A stretch of 64,000 bases of DNA. Source: Neurospora tetraspora (taxonomy: Eukaryota; Ascomycota; Sordariomycetes; Sordariales; Sordariaceae). Below are positions 19,362 through 31,800 of the stretch, piece by piece. The notes beneath the pieces were generated by a model. That model worked only from the letters and a program-made list of their open reading frames with translations, searched no databases and was not told the origin of the DNA. The stretch covers positions 2,914,001 to 2,978,000 of the forward strand of contig NW_026944386.1 of the NCBI RefSeq assembly GCF_033439725.1, given 5' to 3'. Position 1 is the stretch's first letter. The number at the start of each line of letters is the position of its first letter. The position numbers and the translations under genes were made by a program.

Positions 19362-20590
19362 TAATTTATTTAGAATCTTTCTAATTAATTTTAAAGTAGA
19401 CCCCCTTTTTATTAAGGAGCTTTATAATTAATTAGAAGGGGTTATAACTAACGTTAGCCTATTTTTCCAAGCTATATTAAAGTTTTACCAGCTATTTGGT
19501 CTTAAATTGAATATTTAAGTATTTCTTATATAATTCGAATACGATTTGGCGGCTGTGTATATTAGGACGGTTGAGATATTAAACGATAAATACTTTATAT
19601 TTAGTATTAAATACCCTATAGACTAATACGTTTTAATTAAGGGTATAAGTATATTTATTATAACCTTCTTTTAATTTCAAGGTTTACTTCCTAAGGTTAG
19701 TTTTCAATACTTTGAAATACCCTCCCTAAAAGCAATATTTCTTAATAATTGAAGTAGATTGAGAGTGAATTTCAAATTTATAACGCGGGCTATTAGTATA
19801 AATAATATTGTATTAAAAAGGACTAAAATTCTTAACTTTATTACTAGACTATATTTTAATAATTTTATATCCCTCTTCTTTAACCTAATTAATAATATTG
19901 TTAAATGCTTTATCGCTGGTATCCTATTAGGTTGTAAAGATAGAGTAGCGCCCCCCTTCGTTTTTATTATTGGTTTCGATTATTGAAACGTTATCGTCGT
20001 TATTAGGCCTATTATTATTATTATAGAGATCTATAATCTCTAGTTTTAATTGCGTTAAAATAGGTTCAATTAGGGTAGTATTTATTAAATTAGGGTCGAT
20101 GAGATTATTGGGAAGATTCGCGCTACGGTCGTATATACCCGTTGGTTGGGTTGTTACATCAGCTATCTATATTATAGTTAGCTAGGGAAACGTATTAAAA
20201 AGTAATGTATCATTCCGTACTATTAACTAAATACGAGCGCTTCATTTATTTGGTGATGCGACGTAGTAGTATTAAAGTACATTAATTGAATATAATAGGG
20301 TAATAATATATATAGTTTGATAGAGGAAGCGATGCGATAAGATATATGCTAGAATAATCGCTAAATTAGATTGGCTAGTGCTAGCTAGTACTAGTTAGTA
20401 TAGTATAGAAACTAGCCTGTGCGAGGCTTAAATGCGTATAATAGCTTGAAATTTAGGAGCTTGGCGGGCGCGGTACGAGGGAACTATGTGCGGGGTCGTG
20501 GCGGGATGACAGGGTTAGGGATATGTATGAGGAAAAAAAGTGGGCTACCGTACGGATAGATAATGATGACCGTACGGTTAGACTTTCTCT
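19362..20590 (-). mobile_element. MULE copy A, right piece with terminal inverted repeat (RIP-mutated)
   Basis: Collinear with copy B from about 16750 to its right end. Shared runs include AAAGTAGACCCCC, CGCTACGGT, GAGGAAGCGATGCGATAAG and GACAGGGTTAGGGATATGTATG. It ends near 20590 in a terminal repeat related to that of copy B. Joined conceptually to 960-2219 across the gypsy element, it forms one MULE whose left end is missing. Confidence 0.65.
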
Positions 20591-23500
20591 TTTTTAAAGT
20601 TTAAAAGTTCGAACGCTTTATTTTAGTAGATCGGGACGAAATTTAATATATTAAATAGGTCTTCTTTTACTAGCAAAATAATTTCCTTTAATTCGTCGAA
20701 CGCTAGTAATTCCGGTAATAGTTTAGTAAGGGTAGTATTTTTATAAGTATTAATATTAAGAATACTTTTAAATTCTAATACAGTACGGAGGGTACTAATC
20801 GCTATATCTTCGATATTATTATTATAAAGGCCGTTTAAATCGATAATTACTATAAAAGGTTAATAATACTGTATTTTATATTATTTATATAATAGTAATT
20901 TATTTTTATCTTCAATCTCGGTATTAATCCCGTCCTTGATAAAAATCTAACTATTTTAAAAGAGATTTGTATAATTCATAAAAGTAATATTATTATTACC
21001 AAAAAAAGTTCCGTTATTATTGTTATTATTACTATCCAAATTAGTCGAAAATTCGCTAGACTACCCCTATATATTTATTTATTGAGAGGTTGTATTCTCG
21101 GAATTAAAAGCTTCGACCTGGGCTTTAATAGTTTAAGTAATAATACGCTTCCTACGGCCAATTTTCGCCTTCTTTCGTAGCGCGTTCGCGTTCGCGTCAT
21201 TGGATGGATAAGGATAGTCAAACATATTAATTTGAAATTGATATTATATTGGTGAAAATTTAGAAAAATTAATTAGATATTATACGATATAATAATATTT
21301 AAATATTAGTAAGATATATTGAAGTCGGGTCATTTAAGGCTAGGTTTTTTAATAATATTGATAAAAAGTAGGGACTTTCCGCAAGGGGTCTCTAATCTAG
21401 CAACTATACGTATACGTAATAATATACGACCGTATAGCTATATAAGAATTAACGACTTCTATATTAAGTTCCTTCTATTTTTAAATTTTAGAGGTATTAT
21501 TAATATTAAATAAAATCTACATAGTAAATAGGGGGTAATGTAATACGTATAAAATTAAAAATTTCCTTTATATATTTCTCCCCTCTCCTCCTTCTTTCCG
21601 TTTTTCTTTCTTCTTTTCCCCTCTCTTCCTTTTTTATTCTTACTAATTCTCGTTGTTGTCGTCGTTTTGCCCTCTTTTTTTTTTTTTTAAATTACTTTAA
21701 GAAGAAGAAGAATAATAATAATGATAATAATAATAATATTACTATATCTTCTAGCCGTCGTCCCCCCCCCCTCCCGACCGTAGAGTTAGAGGTATTATTA
21801 GCGTTGGCTAGTAGACTCCCCGCGGCGGTTTCTAAGTAAGTCTCATTTGAATCTTATTTTTTTTTTATAATAATTAATATAATATAATAGTAACCTCTTC
21901 CGCTTACCCTCGTTACTAATATAAGTACGCCGGTTAACCCCCGGGTTATCGACCTTCGCTTACCCCTTAGTACCGCTATACCCTAGACCCCTAATTAGCC
22001 GGTAATAATTAGTCGTGGTAGTTCAACCGCCCGTAATTTTATTGAACAATAAGAATACTTTTCGGGAAAATTAGCTGTTATTTTTCTTTCCGGTTTACTA
22101 GGTGAATTTTAAATACGTATACGGTATTACGCCCCGCGTCGGAAATTATATATAGGCCGAAGACCCTATACCCCTATATAGGGAAGAAATAAATAGAATT
22201 AAATCCTTTATTGGGAAATTATATTTTTAATAGTTTTTTATTTATTTTTCTAATAAATTATTGCCGGGTACTATATCCGCCTAATATCCTATAATCGATA
22301 TTAATTACGATATATTCTAAATTATATATACTTATTGTAATAACATATTGAATTATCTTAAGCGTAAAATATATAGTAAGTTGTTCTATATAAATTATTT
22401 CAATTGGTTTTTTTTTTTTTTTTTTTTTTTAAATTTCCGTCTTTTTTTTCCGCTTATCACTTTTTCATTATACTAATATTCGACATCGACAAAACTAAAC
22501 ACTAGATTAGATTATGGATTATAGTAATTATTTTCGCGTTAATACCGATAAATAGTCAAAATCTAAAGAAAATAATAATATTACCGTTTTTTAATTATAT
22601 TTGCGCTTCGATAAAATAGTATATAATATCGTTTATAAACCTTGGCTAAAACCCTATTATAGGATGATAATTCTTTTCGCAAAAGAGGTAGATTTTAATT
22701 TCTTTTTAAAATATATTTTACTATTATTATAATATATATCGGTAGGGTTACAACTTAAGAAAAAAAGTTTAACCCTAATATACGTTAGTACTTTTGTATT
22801 AATAAAAAGTAGAATAAGGATGAAGCTAAACGCGCGGAATTCTATAAAATATTTAATAAATTTCTACTTTATAAAAATTTCTAATAAATTAAAACTACTT
22901 ATTTTATATAGGATATAGTAATTACCCCCCTTCGCCGTCGATAATATTATAATCGAGGCTAGTATAAATATATTAATTCGTAATATCTTCAATTATAAAT
23001 TAATACCTGGTGTTAACGACGAAGAAGAGGATAAAGATAAGGATAAGGATTATAATGCTGATAAAATCCTAATCGAATTATTATTGTAGCCCCCTTTCTT
23101 AATACCGTTGCTACTACTACTTCCTTCTCCTTTCCTATTTTTCCTATTCTCCGCTACCTTTTTAATTAATAAGGGTAAGCGGTTATTAAATTATTTAAAC
23201 TTAGCCTACCTCTTAATTATTTTAATTTTAATATATTCTACTAAAATAAAAATTGTAGTTCTAACCTTAGTTCTATTCCCTCCCGCCCCTGTTCTAGTTA
23301 TAATTAATTAATATCGTCCCTTCGGTATTTTTATAATTTTAACCGTACTTTAAATAATACTTCCGAAAATCGTTTACTTCGCTGGCCTTTAAGGGTAATT
23401 ACTTTATTAATTCGTTTAATAGAAGAAAAGTAATACTAGGTAGTTAAGAAAGTATAAAGGGTACGAACTATAGAACGCTAATATATAAATAAAATATATA

Positions 23501-24600
23501 TTATTCTTAATATTTTATATAAATAATAGTAAGAATAAAGAGAGAAGTAGAGGCGGAAAGATAAGGAAATTATTAAATTCTAAAAATATATTCCAATTGA
23601 ATAGCGGAAAGTAGAATAATAATAATAGTAATAAGAATAAAAAAAATAAAAGGAGATTAACAAGTAGCAATATGTAGATAAAGCTAAAAGAATTAATAAT
23701 AAGGCTCGTAAAAAAGGGTAATAAGAGTAGTAATAATAATAATAATAATAATAATAATTTACCCCCTTTTTCGCTACTGCTATTATTCTTACTGCTACTA
23801 TTCCTATTATTATTCCTATTCCTATTTTAGCTTCTTCTAACCTTATTCCTACTCCGGTTATTCGGGCTATTCCTATTAAGTAGATTCCTATCCTTATTAT
23901 TAGCTATATAGTAATTAATACTATTCTCCCCCGTATTACCGCCTCTATTTCTACTTCTATTTCCGTCTTTACTACCGCTTTTTACTCTTATTATTCGCGG
24001 GAATAAGGGTAATCGGTTAATTAAAGGGCCGGGTAATTGGGGAAGTAAGGTTCCTATTATTCGTACTATTCAGGGTAGTATTCGGGGTGGTATTAGCCGT
24101 ATTAGCCGTATTAGTAGTAATATTAATAATACTAGTAGTAATAGTAGTAGTATTGGTACTAATTAGTTTAATAGTATATATAATGGTAATAATAATTTAA
24201 TTACGACGGAGAATGATATTATTATTAGTAGCGGTAGTGTTATTCCTCTATAGTAATAGGAGGACTATATATTACTATATTGGGCTGGGTTTTATTGAGG
24301 ATTTTTTTCCTCGTTATGTTTCCTTTTGTTCTTTTTTTGTCTTTTTTTTTCTTACTCCTTTTTTCTTTTTTATATTGAGATCTTAGGTATTTTGTCCATA
24401 GATTATAAGCTAGCATAGGTAGTATGGTTTGTACGTTTAGTGTTTATAACAGGTTGGGCGTAGATTTAGGTAATAAAAATAAGGTGTAGTCTATACGTTA
24501 GTCGAAATATTTTATACGTATTATAAAAAAGGTCTATACGTAGACTAGGAAGAAGGCTCCTTTTTGAATCTCCGATCAATCTTAGTATTAATATACGCTG
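20591..24600. repeat. RIP-mutated repeat DNA, unclassified
   Basis: About 4 kb of AT-rich DNA with long T, A and AAT runs (e.g. near 22410-22430 and 23725-23757) and no frame over 76 codons. The minus strand from 21180 to 20600 reads like a damaged Asn-rich protein that could be a retroelement gag. The plus strand from about 22500 to 23300 also shows faint protein-like text. Neither contains a motif I can name. The base composition returns to normal at about 24560-24650. Confidence 0.5.
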
Positions 24601-26370
24601 CAACTCTTCACATTCTAGCGACGTAATTTAACCGCTGTATCTCTACTAATCCGACATAACTTCTAGCAGGGCCTTCCCCTAAAACCGATAAGAATTCTCA
24701 TTTCAACAAGACTTGTAAGAATCAGCAAGACTTCCCCGACTTGGCAAGCGCAACAAGAGTTGTGGCCTCCTACGATTTCCCACTACGGGCAGTCACATCG
24801 TCAATCTGAGTGCAAGTGCAATTCCAAGAACACCAAGTGCGACCGAACTTGCTCAATCCGAATCTGGAAGCATTCCTTTCTGTGAAGCACATCGGTAAAC
24901 AGAATGCGGAGGATCGCTGTGCCATCGCCATATAGAGGGCATGTTTGGGTTTCTCCTGTGCCTGTGACACCCAAATCGACTTTTAGCGCCCATTATTTTG
25001 TAGTATCGGCGCAAAGCAGGCACTTCCCCAGCGTGGTTTCAAACTAAATATCATCAACAGCTTCAGGCTTCCCTTTTCTACCTTTAATATCCAATAACTT
25101 GAGCGCTAGACGTTGTTGTGCCTCTCCCAAAGGTGGGACTTGGATAATTAATCGCTAGTTGCGAGGTGTTTGGCAATGTGATTCTTCTCGCACTTTAACA
25201 CCCTGCCGGTTGGACCGCAGAAGTTGAGAGGTAAGCTTATGAAATGTTTAGTCTTCACCAGTCTAGTCTCACCGAGGAACACGTTGCCATCAAGTTCAAC
25301 GCGGTTGAGTTTATTTTTTTTATTGGCCTGATCTGTCATGTCATGAGGTCTTCAGCTTGCTCAGAACGCACCGGCGCAGCCTGATCACTTATCGAGGCCG
25401 GCCGCTTACCCATCAATTACCAGGTGGTGAGCATGGCTTTTGCCTTGGTCTGCGGATGATATCTTGTACAGAGACTGTCGTCAGACATGACAACTGATAC
25501 AGCAAAGGACGTGGTGATAAACTTCGGGTTGCTGCTTGGAACAAACGGAGCGGACCTAAAGTCCAATCGTTCGAGAACAACGAGTTAGATGGATGGCTGC
25601 AGTTAATTAGCCCTGTGGCGTCTTCCATGGCTTCGTGGAAGATTCCATTTAGTTGAAATGACATGGATGTAAATTGCATTTTTGTCGGGGGTAAAGACTT
25701 TAGTGGTTGACGGAGATTGATCCTTTACACGTATAAACTCTTGTGAGGGCATCAGGAATCCATGCGGTGTAGTCTTCACGCAATATGGGCTCGGCTGACC
25801 ACAGACCACAGTATGGACGGAGCACGTTTTGAAATTCGTCCTTGAACGGGTTTGTTAGCTTTGATCAAGCGACTGAGAGAGACTTGCTGTGTTCGACATT
25901 GTGGATGAGTGAATGGCTTCTAGAACTCCTTGTACTACCGGGTACGCACTTGCGGTGGAAGGGTATCGCGAGCGCGAAAGAAACTCAAGACAAGGTTCTT
26001 CCATCATTCATCAGTCAGTATCGAAATGTCTCATCGAAGAAATGGAGACAAAGCTTGTGCGGTTGCAGGGTAATTGACCATATTTTGTCCTCGAAGAGGC
26101 AACCATCAGCCGGCGTGCGTTTGAGTTAGAGAAAGCATTCATCAATGGAAAGCTGCGATCCTTGTCTTACCCTTGCAGTCCAAGTATGAGTAAACCGGGC
26201 AGGATCGCTTGACAAACTCGGTTATACGCCGGCTTCCCTGATCTCTAAATCATCCCTCCGCCTGATCGGTATATCCGAAACGAGCACACCGCTGGAGTAT
26301 CGGTAATGGTGTAGCTAGCAGGTAGAGTTCTGACGTGTGGGGGTCGGTACAGATAGTAATTGTTGACTTC
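24600..26370. other. Intergenic sequence, no gene recognised
   Basis: Composition is normal for the gene island, but there is no coherent coding frame. Short overlapping frames on both strands lack recognisable domains and splice-linked continuations. The right part probably includes the 3' UTR of the Alf1 gene, which ends at 26371. The left part is transitional sequence beside the heterochromatin-like block. Confidence 0.4.
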
Positions 26371-27153
26371 TCAAATCTCCTCCATATCTTCGAGATCGTC
26401 CACGATGGGGAAGTCGCCAACCTCGACTCGGTCCGGCCTGACGAAGACGCCATGCTTGAGTTGAGACTCTTCGCCCCAGTACCGAGTTCCTCCAATGCTT
26501 CCATCATTCTTGCCCGCTGGCTCGTCCAGGTGAACACCAATCCAAGCACCGATGCTGCCCGGGATCTCCTTGACCTCACCAACGTACTTGACCACTCCCC
26601 TCCTAGTGTCGTCTTCGCCAACTCTGCATCGCTTTCCAACCTCAATTCCGCGTTCTTCAACCTCCCTAGCAAACGCAGCGATCTTAGCTTGCTCATGGCT
26701 TGGGGCGTTGGGGTCGAAGCGTCCGAGCTTTGCGGCCTTTTTCCACGCCAGAACTGAATCGGTCTTCTTCTCGTACTCTTCCTCTGGCATCACATACTTG
26801 TCCACGCCAGCGGCGTTCGAGAAGTTGGGCCTGGCTGAGGGAGGTCGCAGGTCGATAATCTAGCGCATATTCAGCATTGGCACTCTGGATGGAAAGTCGG
26901 GATGAGCCACTCTCACCTGGAACTCTGCGTAGGGGGCCAGAGGGTAGCTCTGCAAATATGTAGTCTCCTCGTCCGCTGCTTCAATCGGAATGGTTTCATT
27001 CGTCAAGGTCTTGAGGGTGATGCGCTGGGAGGAAGGGGGAATGCCCGTGATGGGCTCCATCTTGGTCTTTAGCTGAGCGATGGACCATGATGGCGTGATG
27101 CGACGTTCGGAGGAGGAGTACTCCGACGTCACGTACATAGGAACGTCCGCCAT
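26371..27153 (-). CDS. alf1: Tubulin-folding cofactor B (Alf1), CAP-Gly protein
   Basis: Two exons, 27153-26917 and 26859-26371, encode 241 residues, the normal length for cofactor B. The protein helps fold alpha-tubulin in the cytosol and acts with cofactor E. Residues 1-79 form a ubiquitin-like domain. A linker (LRPPSARPNF at about 83-92, then DKYVMPEEEY) leads to a CAP-Gly domain at about 154-222 with the signature GKNDG at 195-199, and the tail is acidic (DLEDMEEI). The 57-bp intron (26860-26916; donor GTGAGA, acceptor CTAG, branch-like GCTGAAT) is a multiple of three and contains an in-frame stop, so unspliced RNA would give a truncated protein. The start is the only ATG that opens the ubiquitin-like domain. 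It faces away from the Myb gene across 6.9 kb. Confidence 0.93.
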
Positions 27154-28851
27154 GTTGATAGCTTTGCGTAGAGTATGAGCTTCGGTTAGTGAAATCTAGG
27201 TTTCTAGGAGTGACACGGAGTTTGGGCGAAGTTTGGGCACAAGGAGAAGTTCACTTGACCGCATGACGGCGATTAGGAACAGAGGTACAGGCGCCAATCA
27301 CCAATGTGGGGCCGTTGAACGGTCCATTAATCATCACCTCACTGTAGACCTGGGCAGTGACGAACTGAACAATACAAAGTCAACAATTGTGTAAGGGAGC
27401 ACAAATTGAACAAGCAATATTATTTAAGCCACGTACACTCAGGATCTCATCCATCGTGGGTTGAAGGTCGAAAGATGGGCTTCGAAATACCTTGACCCAT
27501 TGTTGGTTTACAAAGACAATGCCACAGTCGGGTTGCACATGCAAAAAGAGATAACACGGGCCATCACATTGACAGTAAGTTACATGAGATTGCCCCATAA
27601 ACGCAGCGAAAGTAAGGTACTATTGTAATTACATGTATGTCATTTGGTGCCACGAGAGATCGGTTGTTCCTTCCTCTTTAACGAACCTCACCTCCTCCAC
27701 GACTGCCTGTCGTGGCATCACACTGCACATCATCCACATCATGGTCCTCGCCGTCGTTGGCTCTTTCCTTTCGGATACAACGTCTAGGGTTTTGGACACA
27801 GTCATCACACAATTTGTTTTTCATTTTTTTCCCACTTCCCCAGTTTGCAATTCCGAGTCGAACTTGGGCCACTCACTTTTTCGTTTCCATGCTCCCCGTG
27901 GCCACGTTGTACTCAGGTCGCTTGCCTACTCCAAAGCCATTAACGCTTTACGACTCCCTCATCCAAGTTTGATTGCATTGAGCGAACATTCATGGGTGCC
28001 GGCTTCGCTCTTCCCTACTCCCCAAGACTTGCCTGGATCTAATTGCCTCTGCGCCTTGGAGCATCCTCTTGTTACCCCCAAAACGTCTCAACGCCTCCAT
28101 CGCCAATACGGAACAAGTGAACAAAGCAATTGCGGCAAACACGGCCACCCGCCCGGAACGAAGCCGAGAGCCTGGGAATATCCACTCATTCCGACTGGGA
28201 AGTAAAGCGAGCTGGACGCACTGCGATCCTCGGGCTCCGATACCATTGGGTCTCGTCCGTTTGTAAGCTCCGGCAACAGGAAGCCATGTCCTTGGGAACA
28301 CCACCTCATCGCAGGCACATACGGGCGGCCATCATATGCCGTCAAACTTGAGATTTACGGCAAGCAAGACTTCAAACGCCCCCACGAACCACTATTGGCC
28401 AGCCCATCTTGCCCTCCTCCTCCATAACCATTTCGGGATGGACTGAGGCTGCAGACAATGCAGGCAGGCCCTTGAGCCACCACAATGCCATGCTACCTTT
28501 GCTGCACCTGGCACATTGAGCAAGACGCATCTATCCGTCTCCCACGCCTGGACTGGGGAACATGTCGATGTCCGGATCAAGGAGCCACTCAACCACTCAG
28601 GGCTTCCTCTTTCGTCTCTGTGCAAACGGCCGGACCGTCATGAAACACAGATCCAAAGGTTCGTTGCAGAACCTGACAAGTCACAATGCCCTTCAAGATG
28701 TTTCTCCTCCCCCATGTTCCATTCATTCCTTGCCGTTTCCAATCGGCGTTGCCTCCCGCACCCGGTCAAGGGAAACACAGATGAGGCTGTCAAGGAAAAC
28801 ACATAGCCGCAGTCCCTAACGAGTGATGTCTATACACTCAGCCCCTGTTTT

Positions 28852-28885
<34 letters not shown>

Positions 28886-31800
28886 AGCCTTGACATCCAC
28901 TCCTTGGTGATGCTTCGAAAGGGTTTGATTCTGACGAGCTTCTGTGTCTGCATAGGCTGGCTGCAATGGTCTCCATCTCGATCAGCCTTAGCTAAAGGCG
29001 TGCTCTAGCCAGACACTCAGGCACCAGATTGGGCCAGACAGGCGCCCTCCAAAACGCTGTGTACAAGCCGCAAAGACGCGCTCTCAAGACGAACAAGGAC
29101 ATGGCCTGGATACTTCTCACCCACGTATCACTGTGTAGAGGCATGCGTGCTTGCTACATACGCTCTCCAAGCTCTGTCTCGGTGCTGTTCACCGCCACGT
29201 CGGGTTCCCGTCAACTCACAATGTCTGCAAAACTCTGCTTCATTACCATGCGAGAACGGCGGCGAGGGACGGCAAGTCGTCACTGCGACCAGGTTCAGCC
29301 CTAGCCCGCGAGGGGAGTGCACCTATCGCTCAGACGTGGGGTACATGGGAGGTACGACCGAAGATGAGGCGCTTTTTGGGCAGCCAATACCACCTTTTCC
29401 GACCAATTTGGGGTCGGTAATGGCACGGAATGGGCCTTGTTGCCGCCATCAAACGGAACTCGCGTCGATTAAAAGAACCGTCCATGACATCTGGAGACCA
29501 ATGCATCCGAAAGCCCACGTAGTCGCTGCAGGCTTTAACAGGACGGCAAGGGCTTGGGCACGTACATCATTCGAGTTACAGGTACATACTTGATAAACGA
29601 CTATCAGCGACAGCTAGCATGTATCGGCTGGACCTCTGCAGGAAAGCAAGCCGATTTGCTTCCAAAGTGCTGTTGGGTGGTATCCCGCGGCTGTTCCCTT
29701 CCCTGTGGATGCCACTAGCACTCGGTCAACCGGCGAATGGGTATAATGGACGAACAGGACTCGGGAACGTGAACATACCCAAGCTGTTCGAAAAGTGTGC
29801 CGGGCTCGAGCGAGAACCGGAGGCGAACTGAAGGAACTCGGGAACACAGAGGGCCTCTGTGCAGTTCGTCTCACAAGCTTAGCTATCCTTGAACACCCAG
29901 ATGGGGAGCTAGCTGTTCGGACTCAGCTACAATGGTCATGAATCGAGATCGGCTGACATCGCAGATGGCAATACCAATCGAAGAGATGTCATCAGATTGC
30001 TCGTAAACAACCTGTCTCAAATAACAAATGCAGGTAGCAAACGAAGCAGTCTCGACAGGCAGTCGCTGCTGTATTCGGGCAGCAACAGCGAAACAACAAG
30101 CGGAGAAATGCCGTCATCCTATATTTGTTTCCCTTTGTTTCGGTTCTCCATCAGGTCCTCACTCGTCTGTCACCAGCCAGCTGGCCAGCTCATCTTTTCA
30201 AACGCTACTTGAGTTATCCCAACTTTTCGGTCCCGGCCTCATATGTTTTCCTTGAGGCTGTGTCTTCCCTCCTAACAACTTGCAACTATCACGGCTTGTT
30301 GCTTTGGCTACATGCCAGCCTTGTTTGTTGTGGTGTGTGGAATGAGTCAACAGAAGATACGACCGCTTGGACCGTTCACCGTGCACAAACTGCGTCTACC
30401 AGGTTCCCAGAACCCCATGGAGGAGGCTGACACGCAACGAGAAGCCAATAGTCTGTAACATAAAATCGAAAGGGTACGTGGGTGGTTCAACCGCCGCCAA
30501 AGCAGTCCGCTCACAGCCCGTGGCCGTCATGTTGGGCATGCTTGATACTGTCTTCGTCAAGGCCGAGCAATCCTGGAACTTGCAGTCCGGACCAATCCAA
30601 CATGAAGGATAGCCATCAGGAGGCTCCATAAAGGGCGAACTTTGTTTCTTTGGTCTAGCCGCCCAAACCCACGCCTGGAGCACTTGGTCCAACACCGAGC
30701 AATTTCTATCTTTCTCCAGAACAACGAGCTCGTGAGGGAACGCGAGTCGTGGTCCTCTTCCGTGCGTACACGGCCCTACTGCCCTTCATCAGGAGCCCTG
30801 ATCCTTGGTGTATGAAAGGGACAATACTGCAACAGAAAGTTGACCGCCAGTTCATCGGTTCTCGGTGTACAAAGCAGTGAGGCCGTCTGTGACTCGGTGG
30901 TATTTGGTGGCATAAACTGCGGGAAGTTGCGCTGATACTCTCTGCCACGAGGAGCATTTGGCCGCTTCCGCAAGCACAATTCCATTGTTGACGATTGTCT
31001 GGCAACCTGCCAGGCCAAAAGCCAAACGATGTCCAAGACAACCTGGGTTTAACAAAGAGTGTGATCAGATTTCAGAGCAACAAGCTCCGAGACGCACAGA
31101 CAATTGAGGCCGTTTAGTCTCCCGCACTGTCACCAATTAGCAACGAAACCCCTGTTCCGTATCCGACTTGTTGCCGACGGTTTGATCGCCATGTTCAGTC
31201 GACGTCGTGTCCGCGTAGGAGATGTGGAGCGCTTCAGAGAGCCATCATCCATGCAACTACCATTGCCCCAAGCTCAGTGGAGGGCGGCGTCACTCTTGTG
31301 CCTCTTAAAAGGTGGTAAAAGACTAAGCCATCTCCCAAGATACTCGCATCGTTGCGCACAATGGCAGTCGATTTCTGAAATATGGTCAGCAATCATGGGT
31401 ACGGAATGAACACCCCAAGAACAGCTTCAAACCCGTCTACAACGGTATGTATCATCACCTTGCTCAGAGAGGATCTCGGGCCAGCAAAAGCCCATGTCCT
31501 ACGGCTGCAAAGCGGAACGATGACTATCGTTGGGTCGACATGGGAATGTTGCTGGAAAGCGGGAAAAGGTTCGCGTGCCGCGCTCCTGCTTTTCTTTCTT
31601 TTGCACCCTGATGACTGGCCCCGTTGCGCCAGGCGGAATTCACGAGCGGAGGAGAGCTCCATACCAGCATAGCGATGTTGCTCGTTATTTCTAACATATC
31701 CGTGATGTACTGCGAATATTGATTCAGTTCGAGGCTCCGCAACCGTGAACCAGGACGTTCGAGTCCATGTCTGTATAACGCAAAGGGTTTATTGAGGGAG

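Noticed and set aside
23715-23760. CRISPR-like or satellite array from repeated AAT
   Set aside because: It is a plain trinucleotide run in RIPed DNA with no spacer structure.
1060-24560. Possible centromere or AT-rich origin
   Set aside because: The AT-richness is explained by RIP of identifiable transposons, and no satellite or conserved origin element was seen.
27633-28205. 190-codon plus-strand frame upstream of alf1
   Set aside because: It overlaps frames on the other strand, has no domain or repeat pattern, and its composition is not like the confirmed exons.
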